Assembly (NCBI GenBank): GCA_010909165.1
Contig: MU008149.1
Location: 248,001 to 312,000 of the forward strand
Source: Anthoceros angustus
Taxonomy: Eukaryota > Streptophyta > Anthocerotopsida > Anthocerotales > Anthocerotaceae
Reading direction: 5' to 3'
Length of the DNA stretch: 64,000 bases
In this document: one piece after another, positions 37,208 through 48,931 of the stretch
Layout of the letters: every line of letters begins with the position of its first letter
Position numbering within the stretch: the first letter of the stretch is position 1
Position numbers and translations under genes: made by a program
Notes under the pieces: model-generated
Databases searched by the model: none
The model's input: the letters and a program-made list of their open reading frames with translations, nothing else
Told to the model about the DNA's origin: nothing

Positions 37208-39100
37208 GGACTACACGGGCACTGGGATGCATCCTTCTCGGACAAGCTCAATTCTTTTGCCCTGGGTGGGGCCTCGGCGGTGTGGCTCATGGGTCAATTC
37301 CTCCTCTGCGTCCGGTAAAACTTCATAGCCATGAATCCTTTGCGGAATGAACTCTGCACAGCGTTTGTCAACCTCCACAGCAATGCAATTTCGGCCACAA
37401 AGGAGTGCCGCTAATGTCGTTGTTCCACTCCCTGCACATGCATCTAATATCCAATCTCCTTCTCTGGAGAAGTTCTTGATCAACTTCATCATTAGACCCA
37501 GTGGCCTCTGATACGCGGAAACAACCAGCTTGTCCAGCGACATGTATAATAACTTCTTCACCACAGCGTCGTGTGCAATAACCGCTCGCCCATTATTGAA
37601 AGAGCCCTGCAAGGTATTCGGCAGCATGGACACCTTTGTCTTCTTGCTCGTGCAGGTCACACCCCACCCCACAGTGATGTACTCCACAATGTCAAAGCCT
37701 CCTTGGTCATTGTGCATATTAGTTTTGTCCCAAACAAATGAGACCATGCCTCCACCGCACACCACTTCCTCATACTCTCCCCGACAATATGCCTCTTCCA
37801 CACCATGCATTACTATCATTCCGATCTCGTCGCACATTGTCATGTCATGGAAGGAATGAAATATGTTTGCCATTTGCTACCGCTCAAGTTTGACATCATA
37901 CTTCCCTTGTTGAATCCCGGGACATCCATCACCAGCGTATACTCCGACCCAAAGAAACCCTCTCATTTCGCCACATCTCTGCGCACCACTTGATACTTCA
38001 CTAACTCCTCTGCTTTGGGCACAAGAAAGATTGCAGCCCTTCCTCCATGTCCATGTCCGCAAGTGCCCTCTGCTCATCCTCCAGCCCTTTCCATGTGTGG
38101 ACCTCTAATATAAAAGCCTGGAAATCTTCTGGTAGCTTTTTCAGGTCTTCAACATCTTTAACTTGCTGCAAAATAACACAAAACAAGTGAGGTTGCCGAA
38201 AGTCGACGGGACAATAGGGGGAGGGCGCATGCACGCCCTCTTAATAGTTCTATCTTGGTAAGAACAAAGAAAACTCACCTTCCCTTCGAAAGCGGTCCAA
38301 ATCGCAATGACTTCATCCGAGTGCACCGGTACTCCTTCCTCACCATCTCGAATGAATTGCAGCCTAGATGCTTCGCCATAGCCACTTGGATCACATGTAG
38401 TTTCTTCCAAGAGTGATCTCTTTGGCCATACCATTGAGGTCTATGAGACTGTCAGACCTTCTCGACACGATCAACATTTTTGGCCTCACCCGGTGGAATA
38501 CCGAAAACTTCGCCAAGGCTTCCTTGCATGTCTTTTCTTGGCTTAAACTTTGGTCCACTTCGCCTCATCTGCAGCCTTCCGCTTCCCTTGCTTTTCTTGC
38601 TTGTTCTGCAGAACATGTTTGGCTTGTTCGCAACTCCATGGCCTCCCACTGAAGATCTTATCAACATTTTCCCACACTCTCCCTTCAAGTTTAGCGATGC
38701 AAAGGATATGTGCGATTGTCACCTTGTTTTGCTTATCGCTCATCCTCTCGGCCTCATCATCATCTATCAAGCCTAGCACCTTATAGGTTGAACTTCCGTT
38801 CATGCTCATATTGACACCATCTCTCTTTGCAATGCAACTCATCTCGCAAGTACCTTACTTGCTCAATGAAATTCATCTTCCGCCGTTGTCGACATAGTGT
38901 TGTGGTGGTGGCGAACCCTCATCTCGTAAAGTGAGCCCACACACATGGGCTTCCATCCATTGGTATCCGGCCTTGATGGAGATATGTCCGCGATGCTTCA
39001 TCACGCATAGGTGTGATTGCCACGAGCACTCCCATGACATACTTCTTGGCTCTAAACTTATCCGTCTATAGATTGAATGTCGACACTGGGTCAATCATGC
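37208..39100 (-). pseudogene. N6/N4 DNA methyltransferase-domain gene remnant
   Basis: Reading downward from 39100 in changing frames: SIKAGYQWMEAHVCG, MNGSSTYKVLGLIDDDEAER, WTAFEGK, a GT-AG intron (about 38278 to 38167), QVKDVEDLKKLPEDFQAF, FLWVGVYAGDG, then one open frame 37873-37211. That frame has VSFVWDKTNMHNDQGGFDIV and EYITVGWG, followed by YQRPLGLMMKLIKNFS, the AdoMet-binding motif LDACAGSGTTTLAALL and AVEVD. This order (catalytic part before the FxGxGT-type motif) is that of N6-adenine/N4-cytosine methylases. The catalytic DPPY/NPPY motif is not visible, and stops and frameshifts lie upstream, so it is probably inactive. Setting among decayed transposons suggests a mobile-element origin. 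Confidence 0.62.
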
Positions 39101-41005
39101 ATAGAGGCAAGACACCTTCCTCCACTCTACCTTCAAATGACTCGAGCTGTTGGTTGGTCCAAGCTTCATCCACAATCCGAACTGTGCATCCGGAGAAAGA
39201 AAGGATGGCCTTAAATTCTCTAATTTCGGAAGAACTGCTTAACCACTTTCTTCACGTATGCCGCCTCGATATTCCGCAAATAATCTTCATCCGAATGGAG
39301 GCCTCCTCCCCGTCACCGCGACATGCATAGTCGGGATGTCGTTGCTCCTCGCTGCCGCTTGCCTTTCTTCCTTCTCAAATCTCTTCGGGCTCCACATTTG
39401 TTGACCGCCAAACCAGCATATGTCGAACTCGTTGCGCTTCCCACTACTCCGATCGCCACTATCATCGATCACGGAGGGCGCCGCACGCCTCCCTCTGTCC
39501 CCAGGCTGAGGGCGCGGCATGCGCCCTCGCTCCCGGCCGGGGAGGCGCGGCATGCCGCCTCCCTCCTGGCCCAGCTGGCATGCCGGCGCCCTCTCGCTCC
39601 CATGAGGCGCAGCGCGCGCCTCCTCTGGTCCCAGAGGGCGCCGGCATGCCGCGCCTCTCGCCTCCCGCGGGCGCTGCATGCCGGCGCCTCCTCAAGGCCG
39701 GCGGCCGCATGCGCGCCCTCTTCGCCCCAGCCGGCGCATGCCGCGCCCTCTCGCCCCCGGCCAGGGGGCGCCGGCATGCCGCCCTCCCTGCACAGCCGGG
39801 CTAGTTCCGATGTTCGCTAACCGGGTGCCCTCGCACATCCCATAGTACTTGGATGCCGCCTTCGGGCGGTTAGAAGGGCCGCCCTTCCTCTCCTCCCATG
39901 CCTTCATACCGATATATAAACCGCCTGGGGTACCCAACTCCATGTGCTCCTGCAGTACCCCCGCCTTGCTGCGACCCATGTCCTCATCTGGATTGGAAGG
40001 AATAGTGGGCACCGCATGGATGCCCGGCATTATGGAAGCAATTCCATTCTCATGCCTCAAATTATCACCGTCCTCCTCCGACATTTCGTCATCCGTCTGG
40101 CCAAGCCCCAGATAGGGCCATCCTCTTCACGAGGGTCCATACGCCTCCCCTCATCTCCTTCCAGTTCATAGTCGATAGCCCACGGTCCTTCTAAAAGACA
40201 TCTCGGTGATTGATGATAGAACTTGTAATCACCTCACATAAGCATCGATAAAAATTCCTTGCATTAAGCGTTAGAAGTGCGAAAAGTGTTAAGTGGATGC
40301 AATGATGTTCCAAAACTTCAAAATCAATGACTTCCAAAGACACACACACTTACAATCCTATCAAGAGCTTCCGAATTTAAGAGGCAGTTCGTGGCTCGCA
40401 CTTTTTCTGCAAGCTGCTATGCTCAACACGAACACACCGTAATCTTCCGACCAGCAAAGCTTCAAACCCATAAGGCTTTGAAGTCACCAGCCTGAATATC
40501 CGGATCTCCTTCCGCTTCTATCAAAGTTGCCTGCACCACATACCCACGCTCTCTCGATTCAGAGCACCATTGTGGCCATAAATCCACAATTTCAGCATGG
40601 GTGTCCACACCACATTGTCTTCTTCAGCTCGGCCTGTGTCACAAGCGTCCTTCTCCGGAGAATTGTCTCATCAATCGTTAGTGTGTCCGCAAGAATCTCC
40701 TCAAGCGTAAAAGGTGAGGATTAGAATCCATGGCGGTTTTTTGTGACTTGGCCATCTCGATTTCCTCCCCGCCTCGCTTCGTTGCTCACCTTTGCCGACC
40801 CGCGGATCCACGAGAGTTCAGGCCGCTGCGACATCGGGCTCGTTACCTTTTGAAGAATGTGCTCCGAATTGGAACACCGGTCGGCTCGAACTTTGGTGTG
40901 CATCCACTCCACGCACGGCTCCTTGCGTGGTCGCCCGCCTTCTTCCCTTTTGGTCTCTTGACGTTTTGGTTTGTCTACATGCGGCGGTTTCTTCTTCCGC
41001 CCCAA
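39101..41005 (-). pseudogene. Upstream part of the methyltransferase-bearing element (tentative)
   Basis: Minus-strand open pieces that may be N-terminal parts of the same element: a basic start MGRKKKPPHVDKPKRQETKR at 41005, LTIDETILRRRTLVTQAELK near 40650, GLYIGMKAWEERKGG near 39900, FDICWFGGQQMWSPKRFEKE near 39400, and KFRAKKYVMGVLVAITPM near 39030. Orientation and order agree, but frames and stops do not, and I recognise no domain. Confidence 0.35.
39478..39795. repeat. GC-rich minisatellite with GGCATGCC palindromes
   Basis: About 300 bp of nearly pure G/C with repeated GCATGC centres flanked by GAGGCGC or GCGCCCTC arms, for example GGCGCCGGCATGCCGCGCC. Roughly eight to ten irregular units. 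A related block lies at 43013-43285. Confidence 0.75.
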
Positions 41006-42059
41006 CCTTCCTTCTACCGCCCACTTGCCATAGCTCGATGCAGCTGATTACGACTACCCTTCTCCTCAACCGCAAAAGGAGGTGGGATGCGCACCGCACG
41101 AAGTCACTAACGGCACCGTGCAATTGACAAAAATCACGAACAAGCGGCGTGAGCGCAAGAGCTCACGGAAGTGGAGCGCAACTCACGCGTGAACACGGTG
41201 TAGGCCGTGATGGACGCTCCATTACGGTAGGTTGAACCGCCTAAAAGGTCGGGCGGGTTAAAAGCGACGGTAATCGCCACCGCGTTTGACAGTGTCCATT
41301 TTAAACCCTAATTGGCACCGCTTGCTTTGCCATGGTTTTAAACGGTGCCCATGTTTTCCGCGTGGTGTTACGTGCTACATTAAATGATTCCGATACCAAG
41401 CAAAAGCCGAACATTTATGTCCGCCAAGAAATGACGGCGTCGGATCCGACTTGATAGGTAGATCTTCTCAACGTTGAATGGAAATATTAGACGCTAAGGC
41501 ATCCGCTTGTTCTCCGATGTCTCATACTAATTTGCCTCCTCCTTGTTTGTTGCTCGTTGTGGTGGCTCGTTGCCCGCGAGACGTGAACGCCACACCATGC
41601 TCCACTCCACCCATACCGATGAGGATACAGAGGTAGCTTCGGAAAAGCGATTGCTGCTCCTTCAATGTAGTTTATATCCGCTGGTCGTTGTTCACCGGGT
41701 GTCATGCCGATCGACGAGTGGATGGGAGGAACTTGTCCGCATACTTGTAATGTCTTGCACTCAAGCGACGCGCATGCGACGAAAGGAGCATCCGATCTAT
41801 TTCCGTAAGCGCTTGCAAACTTTGCGGCGAAGGAGCGACCACATTCGGCTCTTTGTTGAAAAGCTCGTTTCATAATTCGTGTATGTTCCGATGTTTTCGA
41901 GCAACTGTGCTCACATCGGGCATGGTTTGTAAATCATCATCTGGCTGGATGACGATGAGCTTCACCTTGTATTCGAAACATGCTTGCGCTGTGGTGTCAA
42001 GGACTCATCACCATTCGCGTGCACCCCTATGTGCCACCGACGCCTGAACTTGAACTTGT
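41006..42059. other. Unassigned DNA
   Basis: Short open frames on both strands without recognisable motifs. Confidence 0.35.
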
Positions 42060-44720
42060 ATGCGGCTATGGAACTTAGCCAAGAGCGGAGGAGATGAATC
42101 ACGGGCAATGAGAGGTCTCTTTCGCCTCCGTGGAGTTTTGGGTGCATCGGGAGCTGAGCGGGCGACGACAACTTCCCCACCCTCGCAGTTCACCTCCCTC
42201 GCGATATCATCCGAAGCCAATGTCGAGACATTGCCGCGAGCTAGCTTGCGTTGCTGCAAACACGGCGGGTGTCTCCTTGAAGAAGACCAGAGGACATTAC
42301 GGAGGATTTTAAACCGTGTTGCAACAAAGTATGTATTCAACGACTTTCGAGGGAAGGTTTCGGGAAGAGAGGCAAAGGTTCCTTAGGTTGGGAAGGTCCG
42401 AGGAGACATTCCTAGAGACCCTTGTAAGACGACCATGGTTCGAATGGCAAAGACAAAGTCGTACTTTCCTCAAGGCACCGGTTCCAATCAAGTGTTGCAC
42501 GAAATCCTTGTATTGCATAGGGTCGAAAGGTACGAGGAGGTGAAGGGCATCGTTGAATTCACCATGGGATTGTAGCAAGCCAAGGGTGAAATCCTCTCAT
42601 GCATTGGGCGCTATTGCATGGATGGATGCAACATTTCGCAATTGCGAGCGGCCGCCTAATGTTGAAGTCTACAATCTTCCGACACTTTCACCAAACTAGA
42701 AGTGTGGACACAATACAAATGTGGCATGGGAAAAAAGGCTGCAGATATTTCGTATGCTTACTTTACGAGACTATGGGAGAACTGCCGCGTGAAGATACCC
42801 AAATCCAATCGGTTTTCAACATGTTCTCTTTGCGCCGGTCTAAAGTTCAACATTCGATAATCGGATCGCGATGATCAAGGTAAGCTCATCGCCCACACCG
42901 CTTTTTCGCATGGTATAAAGAGGGTGAAAGGTTAGAAGTGATGTGCCATCCGATATCTAAAGGGAGTTGGATGGTGGAGGTTGAACCCTTGGTCGAGGCA
43001 CAACTGCCCCGCAGATGAAGGCGCAGCGCCTGAGTGGGGAGAGGGAGGGCGAGATGCGCGCCCTCGGGGTCGTGGAGGAGAGGAGGAGGGCCAGATGCCG
43101 CGCCGGGTGGAGGAGGAGAGGCGATGCATGCCTCAGGGTGGAGGGGGCAGAGGGGGAGGAGGCGGCATGCCGGGACCTAAACCCCAAAGGAAGGCGCCAG
43201 ATGCCATGCCCCCCGTGGGGAGAGTGTGGGAGGAGGCGCCCATGGGTGAGGGTGTGCAATGGGGAGGAGGCGGCAACATGCAAGAACCCTAAACCCTAAA
43301 GGAGCTTGGGAGGCGATGCCACATCCCTAATTGAGGCGGTAGGGAGGGGCCCCGCCTTACCGATGGGATTTAAGGACACCGGATCTGGGCCATACAACGG
43401 GTGGATCCCTAGGTTCGCTGGGCATGACCCTTCCGAGGGTTGCCATCATGCTATTGCCCTTTGCCCCTACGTTATGCCGAACTCCGTTGGTTGGTCCCGG
43501 TTAGCGATGACGTTATATTTCATGGATGGACACCGACATGATGTTTGGTTGAAGGGCGATATATATCGGGACGCGTTGAACAAACATCGATAAAGCTTAT
43601 GGAGGAGCGGAAGAAGTTGACAAAACATCGAACGAAAGGATACACCGAGCCTCACAAGTACATGTTGTTATGTATCGATGGCATGGATCGAAAAAACATC
43701 CTTACGCATATACTTAGATGGCCTAAGGAGCTAAAGAAGACGCCGTTACCGTCCATGTGGTGGGGTGTATGATCCACAATCACACGTTCAAGTCCGTATG
43801 ACGCACACGCAAATTTGAATGATGCTAATTTAACCATATGCATTATCCAAGATGTGATACATACATATGTTGGCTTACTTCCCAAGGTTCTATATTTGCA
43901 ATGGACAACACATGTCGGAGAACAAGAATCAATCACTGCTTGCTTATCCGAATATGCTCGTGGAGTCGGGGACTTTGAAAAGTGAAGGTGGGCTTTCTTC
44001 TTGTAGGTCACACACATGACCAGTGGACCAAATGTTCTCGTGTTTTCCAAACATTTGAAGCACAAAGAGGCAAAAACTCTTCCCCATGCGGGATATATTG
44101 AGCAAGGCTTTCACGCCAAACCCGTATGAAGGTCTCGACCGAGGTTCCGTTCTCTTCTTTTGAAAACAGGGAAAGTCAGACGGAAGTTTAAATGGTTCTA
44201 AACAATCTATCATACCAACACCAAAATCACGCGGGAGGAAAAGTCAAAAGTCCGTTATTCGGAGTAAATGATTCGACCTCACCGTTATGGGAAATGAAGA
44301 ATGGAGTTCTTGTCTTTTATTCCAAATGCCGAGATTGGACCTACAACCCCGCTAGCTCTGTGCCAAGGACAAGAAAGGCGTTGATGGAAGCCCGACGCAC
44401 GGGATGGAGTAGACCACTTAAGAAAGGGTTTGCAAAATCACAACATATCTAACTGCTGAGGAGGAGTGGTGGAGTGACTGGAGGATCAAGAGGAGATCGC
44501 AACTATTGTGGACAATAACATCGGCCTTTGTCTCGAAAAGACAGGGAAGTGGTATGACAGATCTGCAGATGCACTTGTACCACTGCAGTTCCGGAGGAGG
44601 CTATATTGACAAGCCTTATTGCGAGACGTGCCTCCACGGACATGTACTTGGGAGCTCCAGAGTGTGGAAAGACGGGAACAAGAGGTCGAGCGGATGAATG
44701 GTGACATCATGGAGATAAAA
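42060..44720 (+). pseudogene. DUF7869-type transposase-like element remnant
   Basis: Plus-strand pieces in changing frames follow the order known for DUF7869-domain proteins. Order: a cysteine-rich start (LRCCKHGGCLLEE, 42240), FRERQRFLRLGRSEETFLE (42360), a middle block YFTRLWENCRVKIPKSNRFS followed by TCSLCAGLK (42760-42850), ALNKHRIK..KLMEERKKL (43575-43610), YMLLCIDGMDRKNILTHILR with WPKEL (43660-43730), LPKVLYLQ (43880), then VGFLLVGHTHDQW (43990-44020). Stops and frameshifts separate the pieces. The family is widespread in eukaryotic repeats and thought to derive from RNase-H-fold transposases; its mechanism is not established. Confidence 0.6.
43013..43285. repeat. GC-rich minisatellite, second copy
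   Basis: GGAGGAGGCGGCATGCCGGG-type units similar to those at 39478-39795 but in G-rich orientation on the plus strand; about six irregular units. It separates the zinc-like block and the catalytic-like block of the DUF7869 remnant. It is followed by ACCCTAAACCCTAAA. Confidence 0.65.
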
Positions 44721-46161
44721 AGGTATGTTTATTGTCACCTTGTGAGGGGACACTCACAACAGTGGCATTCTGGGCTGAGGTGCACATGACCTCACTTCCT
44801 GCGAACCGTATAATGCACGAGGGCAAGTATACTTGTTAGGACCTGTGAGGACAGAGAACTACCTCCTACCAACAAAGGTGCAAAAGCATGGAAGCCTCCC
44901 AACATTCGTAAGTTGTTTGTCCATAAGACATTGTGTACTATGGGTTCAATCTCACTTCTAGGAAACATCCGTGACCATGGAAAAAGCTATCAAAGAGAAG
45001 TTATGCCCTCCGTCCCCATCTTCAACCCCGCACTTACCTGGACAAATGAGGATGATGGGGATGACGCAGTCTTGGGCATGGAGAACCCGACGGTCTGAGT
45101 CGTGTGAGGAGTGAATAACCGAACGGCTTCAAATATATTCCACCATGGTCCGCTCCTAAGAACTTATGACGCAACCCTTTGTAACACCTCATGGCATGCC
45201 GCACTCCTTCCGCACCACATTTTGTGCGTCTATTCCTAGTGGCCCCTTCCATTGTCACCGGGGCTCTGCCTGGTAGTGGATTCGCTTTAATGGTGGCGCC
45301 AACCCAATGTTTCCGTGAAACTCCAGCCAAGATGCCAAATTGTGGTTTTGTTGAGGGTTCACAAGAACATGGTACACTAAGAGATTTTTCCACAATGGAT
45401 ATCAAAAGGCCAACTGTTTGGTGCAGTGGAATGGCTAAGGTGGCAAGACATGCTTGCCGCATCGCGCGTTCCCCTGTTTACTCACCTTTCTACCATAGAG
45501 GAACCGCACATTTTCCATACCTTGCCGTAAATGTGAACCGGATGCAAAAGTGGCTTCCATTCCCTTGATATAAGACAATATATTGTAAACAACAGTCGGC
45601 GGGTTTCGGATCCACAAAGGAGTGTGAAGTCGGTGCTAAATCATTGCAAACCACAGGAATGTCCCCACGACCCTTTGCTGGAGCTCTTGTAAATTTAGTA
45701 GAATGTGATTTTGACCATAATTTTGAACACATTATCGCGACTACATACATGAACAGATTTAGTGACCATCCACAACCCGGTTCAGCGTATATTCATGCAT
45801 AAAGCCGCTTGATGTATATTCCGCCCGGTTCAAATGTTATGGTGTTCTCGTCCCAACAAACACTTTTTAGGTACAAGAGCTTTCACCGCCTCGATCCTTG
45901 GTTGAACTCGACACCGAAAGCAAGTTGAGGAACATAGCCCAACCCCAGCCAAAGTTTGGGCCTGTTGTGGCTAGGAAAGTAGTCTTTTACATTACTTTGA
46001 ACACGCCACTCTGACATGTAATGCCCCGCTTCTTTTGAAGTAAAATTTCACTCACTAAAAATGTCTAGGAACATACATATATCTACTTAAAGTGTTCGAC
46101 CGGGGTTCTTTCACATCATTTAGGGAATTGCAGATTCCTCGACCGACGGGAAATCATTGTT
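44721..46161. other. Decayed DNA left of the Copia element
   Basis: Open frames at 45034-45462 (minus) and 45191-45568 (plus) overlap and have no family signal. Possibly the tail of the DUF7869 element; no gene supported. Confidence 0.35.
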
Positions 46162-46350
46162 TGCTCGAAGTAACCCCATTAGGTTAACTTAAGTAAACAT
46201 AGTGTAGTTGTTGCTACGAGCATATATATATATATGGGCTCTTTTATGAATGTCACTGACTCTCGTGAGTTTTGTATATAAACACTTTTCGTTTATTTAA
46301 ACATTCTCTTTTGGGTACATCGTAGTAAGAATACTCTCCGATGTTTTACA
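46162..46350 (+). repeat. Left LTR of Copia element
   Basis: Starts TGCTCGAAGTAACC and ends GATGTTTTACA; contains TATATATATATAT and a GTATATAAACAC box. It aligns along its whole length with 52105-52280, with several substitutions and small gaps, so the insertion is not recent. Confidence 0.9.
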
Positions 46351-46362
46351 TGGTATCAGAGC
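46351..46362 (+). promoter_or_regulatory. Primer-binding site (initiator tRNA-Met)
   Basis: TGGTATCAGAGC directly after the left LTR is the classic plant Copia primer site, complementary to the 3' end of initiator tRNA-Met, where minus-strand cDNA synthesis starts. Confidence 0.92.
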
Positions 46363-46755
46363 AACCAAGTTGCTACTAGATCCTGCTATTCTGCTATGTC
46401 CTATTTAGCATCCAAGATGCATGAAGTGTAAGGGCTCATTGGGCACAGAACCCAATAACCATCACCCTGATGGCTCCTAGGTCATGTGCCCAAGATACCT
46501 TCACCGCCTGCATGAACACATTAGAAATAGGATTTCTAAAACCAGCAGAAATCAACTAAGAACTTCATTTATGCGATTACATTGCAAATTTGGCGGAGAA
46601 CATGCTACTCTATTTTAAAATGATTACGAGGACAATCTAGTGCTCCAAGCATTACCACATCATCGAACATAAGACTTCCATTTTGCACAAGGTGTCAAGG
46701 AGAAGGACTGGAAGGAAGTTCACATACCTTACTTTTCAGCCGTACTCCTAATCTA

Positions 46756-47007
46756 GTGCATCAAGGAAGGCGTTCTGAGGAGGACTTGAGAGACACTATC
46801 AGACCTCGAGCAACAGGCTTGCTTGAGATTATAGGCGCTTACCGTGTGCTCAACGACATATTGGGCCGCACGGAGAAAGCCCTATTCACGTTTCTGCCCC
46901 TCCAAAATGAGGGCATTTCCGTGAGACACTCTGAGGTTGTGGATGCGCTGGTTTTGTTCTCAAGCGCGCTGGAAGCAATCAAACAATATTTCGCAACTCG
47001 AAATTGA
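46756..47007 (+). other. Unidentified open frame in the Copia leader
   Basis: About 83 residues (GLLEIIGAYRVLNDILGRTE, then ALVLFSSALEAIKQYFA) with no ATG; it begins right after an acceptor-like CTAATCTAG. It is not gag-like. It could be a captured host exon or chance. Confidence 0.3.
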
Positions 47008-47724
47008 TGGGCATTCCCAATTTCAGTGCGCAATCTCTGCCGTGTAACTGCGGCAAACTACGGGCGCTGTCGCGGCACCCGGATCACGAGTCACACACTC
47101 TGCTGTAGAAGGGCGCGGCTCTCAACAGGTGTGCCTTTTTTTTGCTGAATAGGCGCCCGGGAGGCGATCGCGACCTGCGCTGTGGCGTGTCAACGGCACC
47201 CCAACCGTCACCGTTACTTCAACATGCCTGCTGACATCTGAGCGGCATCAACACCTCCCAGATAGCTTCCTAGTTCCAAATCCTGCCCAATTTTGACTCT
47301 CTGCGTGAAAAGAAGTGTGTGTGCACTGGCCTGATCACCCGGCACATGCAACTCAATCACTCAGAAAGTTGAAATGGCATCAGCAGGAGGAGGAGGAGAA
47401 ATCCTTCCTCCCTCTCCATTGTCCTCGCCATCTTACTCCGTTGAATTTAAAGGCGGCCTTCAGCAGTCACAGTTAATTTGTGGCGGCGTGAGGATGTGGC
47501 TGCCTTCAAGCGGACGTTTGAGGGGTTGATGATGGCACCATCAACTGAACACATCATCGCCACACAAGAGGAAAAGGACAAGTGGCGAACCTCAATCACG
47601 TCGCTCTGCCGTTTTGATTAGCGTGGGCGAGATCCCTCTTGCCGATGTGGCTTTCCTTCTCAAAGCCGAAGAAATATGGACAAAACTCCTCTGAGACATA
47701 TGAGGCTAAGAATATCCTCACCAT

Positions 47725-48240
47725 GTGTCTTTGAGAGAGCTCTTTTCTTTACTTGCTCAAAGAAGGAGAAAAGGTTTCACCTTCATCCTCCGTTTCCGAC
47801 AATTGAGAGCTCAACTCATCAACCTTGGTTCTCAATTCCCTGAGTTGGACGCTGTATCTCAGTTGCTCACAAGCTTGCCTCAAAGCTACCAGCCATTCGT
47901 CTCCAGCTATGGTGCTTCCATACGTGCTGCCGACAAGGCGGTCGTGAGCAGGCTCACGCCATCGATCTCCTGGATGTTATTGGGGCCCTGTTGCAAGAGG
48001 AGCAAAGTTGAGTTAATTCCAATCAGCATGGTGGTCGAACTAAGACCGACAAAGTCCTTTACACTAAAGGCAGAAATGACAGAGGTAGACCTACCTCAGG
48101 AGCAGGCCCATCCAAGCCTGGCCCCACTAAACGGACTGGAACATGCAACTAGTGTGGTCTCCAGGGCCATTGGGAAAGGGAATGTAGAAAGAAGAAAGGT
48201 GGACAGCCCCGCAAAACTGAGAAGCCTTCCAGACAGGCTG
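47725..48240 (+). pseudogene. Copia gag fragment
   Basis: LLTSLPQSYQPFVSSYG is typical of the UBN2-type Copia gag. A frameshift separates it from the zinc knuckle CGLQGHWERECRKKK (48150-48195). Non-functional. Confidence 0.75.
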
Positions 48241-48248
48241 AAGTTCAT

Positions 48249-48590
48249 GTGGCTACCACAAAAGATCGACCTACCTCGTCGACTTCTAACAAGCACCCTG
48301 TAGTAATGACAGTCTGCTTTGCGTCTTCTTCCATTTCTTCCCCACACACTTGGTACCTAGATTCCGGTGCCACATCTCACATTTGCAATGATAAGTCCTT
48401 GCTTAGCCATTATAGTGCATCTGCCATAGCTAACAAGGTGTTGTTGGGTGATGAGGTCACACGTACAGGACTACGCATCAAGGGATACGGTACACATGGG
48501 TTCCGTCTTCATGATGGCTTCATCCTGCACTTGGATAACGTGTTGCATGTCCCACACATGGCAAAGAACTTGATGTCTGTCGACGATTGA
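48249..48590 (+). pseudogene. Copia protease region
   Basis: TWYLDSGATSHICND carries the aspartic protease DSGA active site; LDNVLHVPHMAKNLMSV marks its end. A stop at 48590 cuts the polyprotein. Confidence 0.85.
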
Positions 48591-48931
48591 TGTCGCCAGT
48601 ATGACCTCCTTTTCCCGTCCGGTGTGAGCTTACTCGAGGAGGAGATAAGCGGTCATAGCCAAGCGGCATTTTAGTTCATGATTTGTATCAACTCAATCTA
48701 ATCGCCTACCTGTGGATGTCGCTCATGTTGCTCACATGTCTCAAGCGGTGAGGCGGTCTTTGGCATGCCCGATTAGGTCATGCTAATCGTGACAAGTTGA
48801 TAAAGATGTCGAACCTCACATGCTATAGAGCCCCGCCTAAGTGTTTCAGGACCTTCCTTTGTGTGATGCCGTCATAGCTAAACAAAAGGAAATTCCTTTC
48901 GAGAACACTTGCTCATCGAGCATCACAGGTC

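Noticed and set aside
39323-39820. Plus-strand frame of 165 residues
   Set aside because: Lies in the GC-rich minisatellite; composition is driven by the repeat and frames are open on both strands.
46351-46362. tRNA-like sequence
   Set aside because: Only the 12-base complement of initiator tRNA-Met, the retrotransposon primer site; no tRNA gene.
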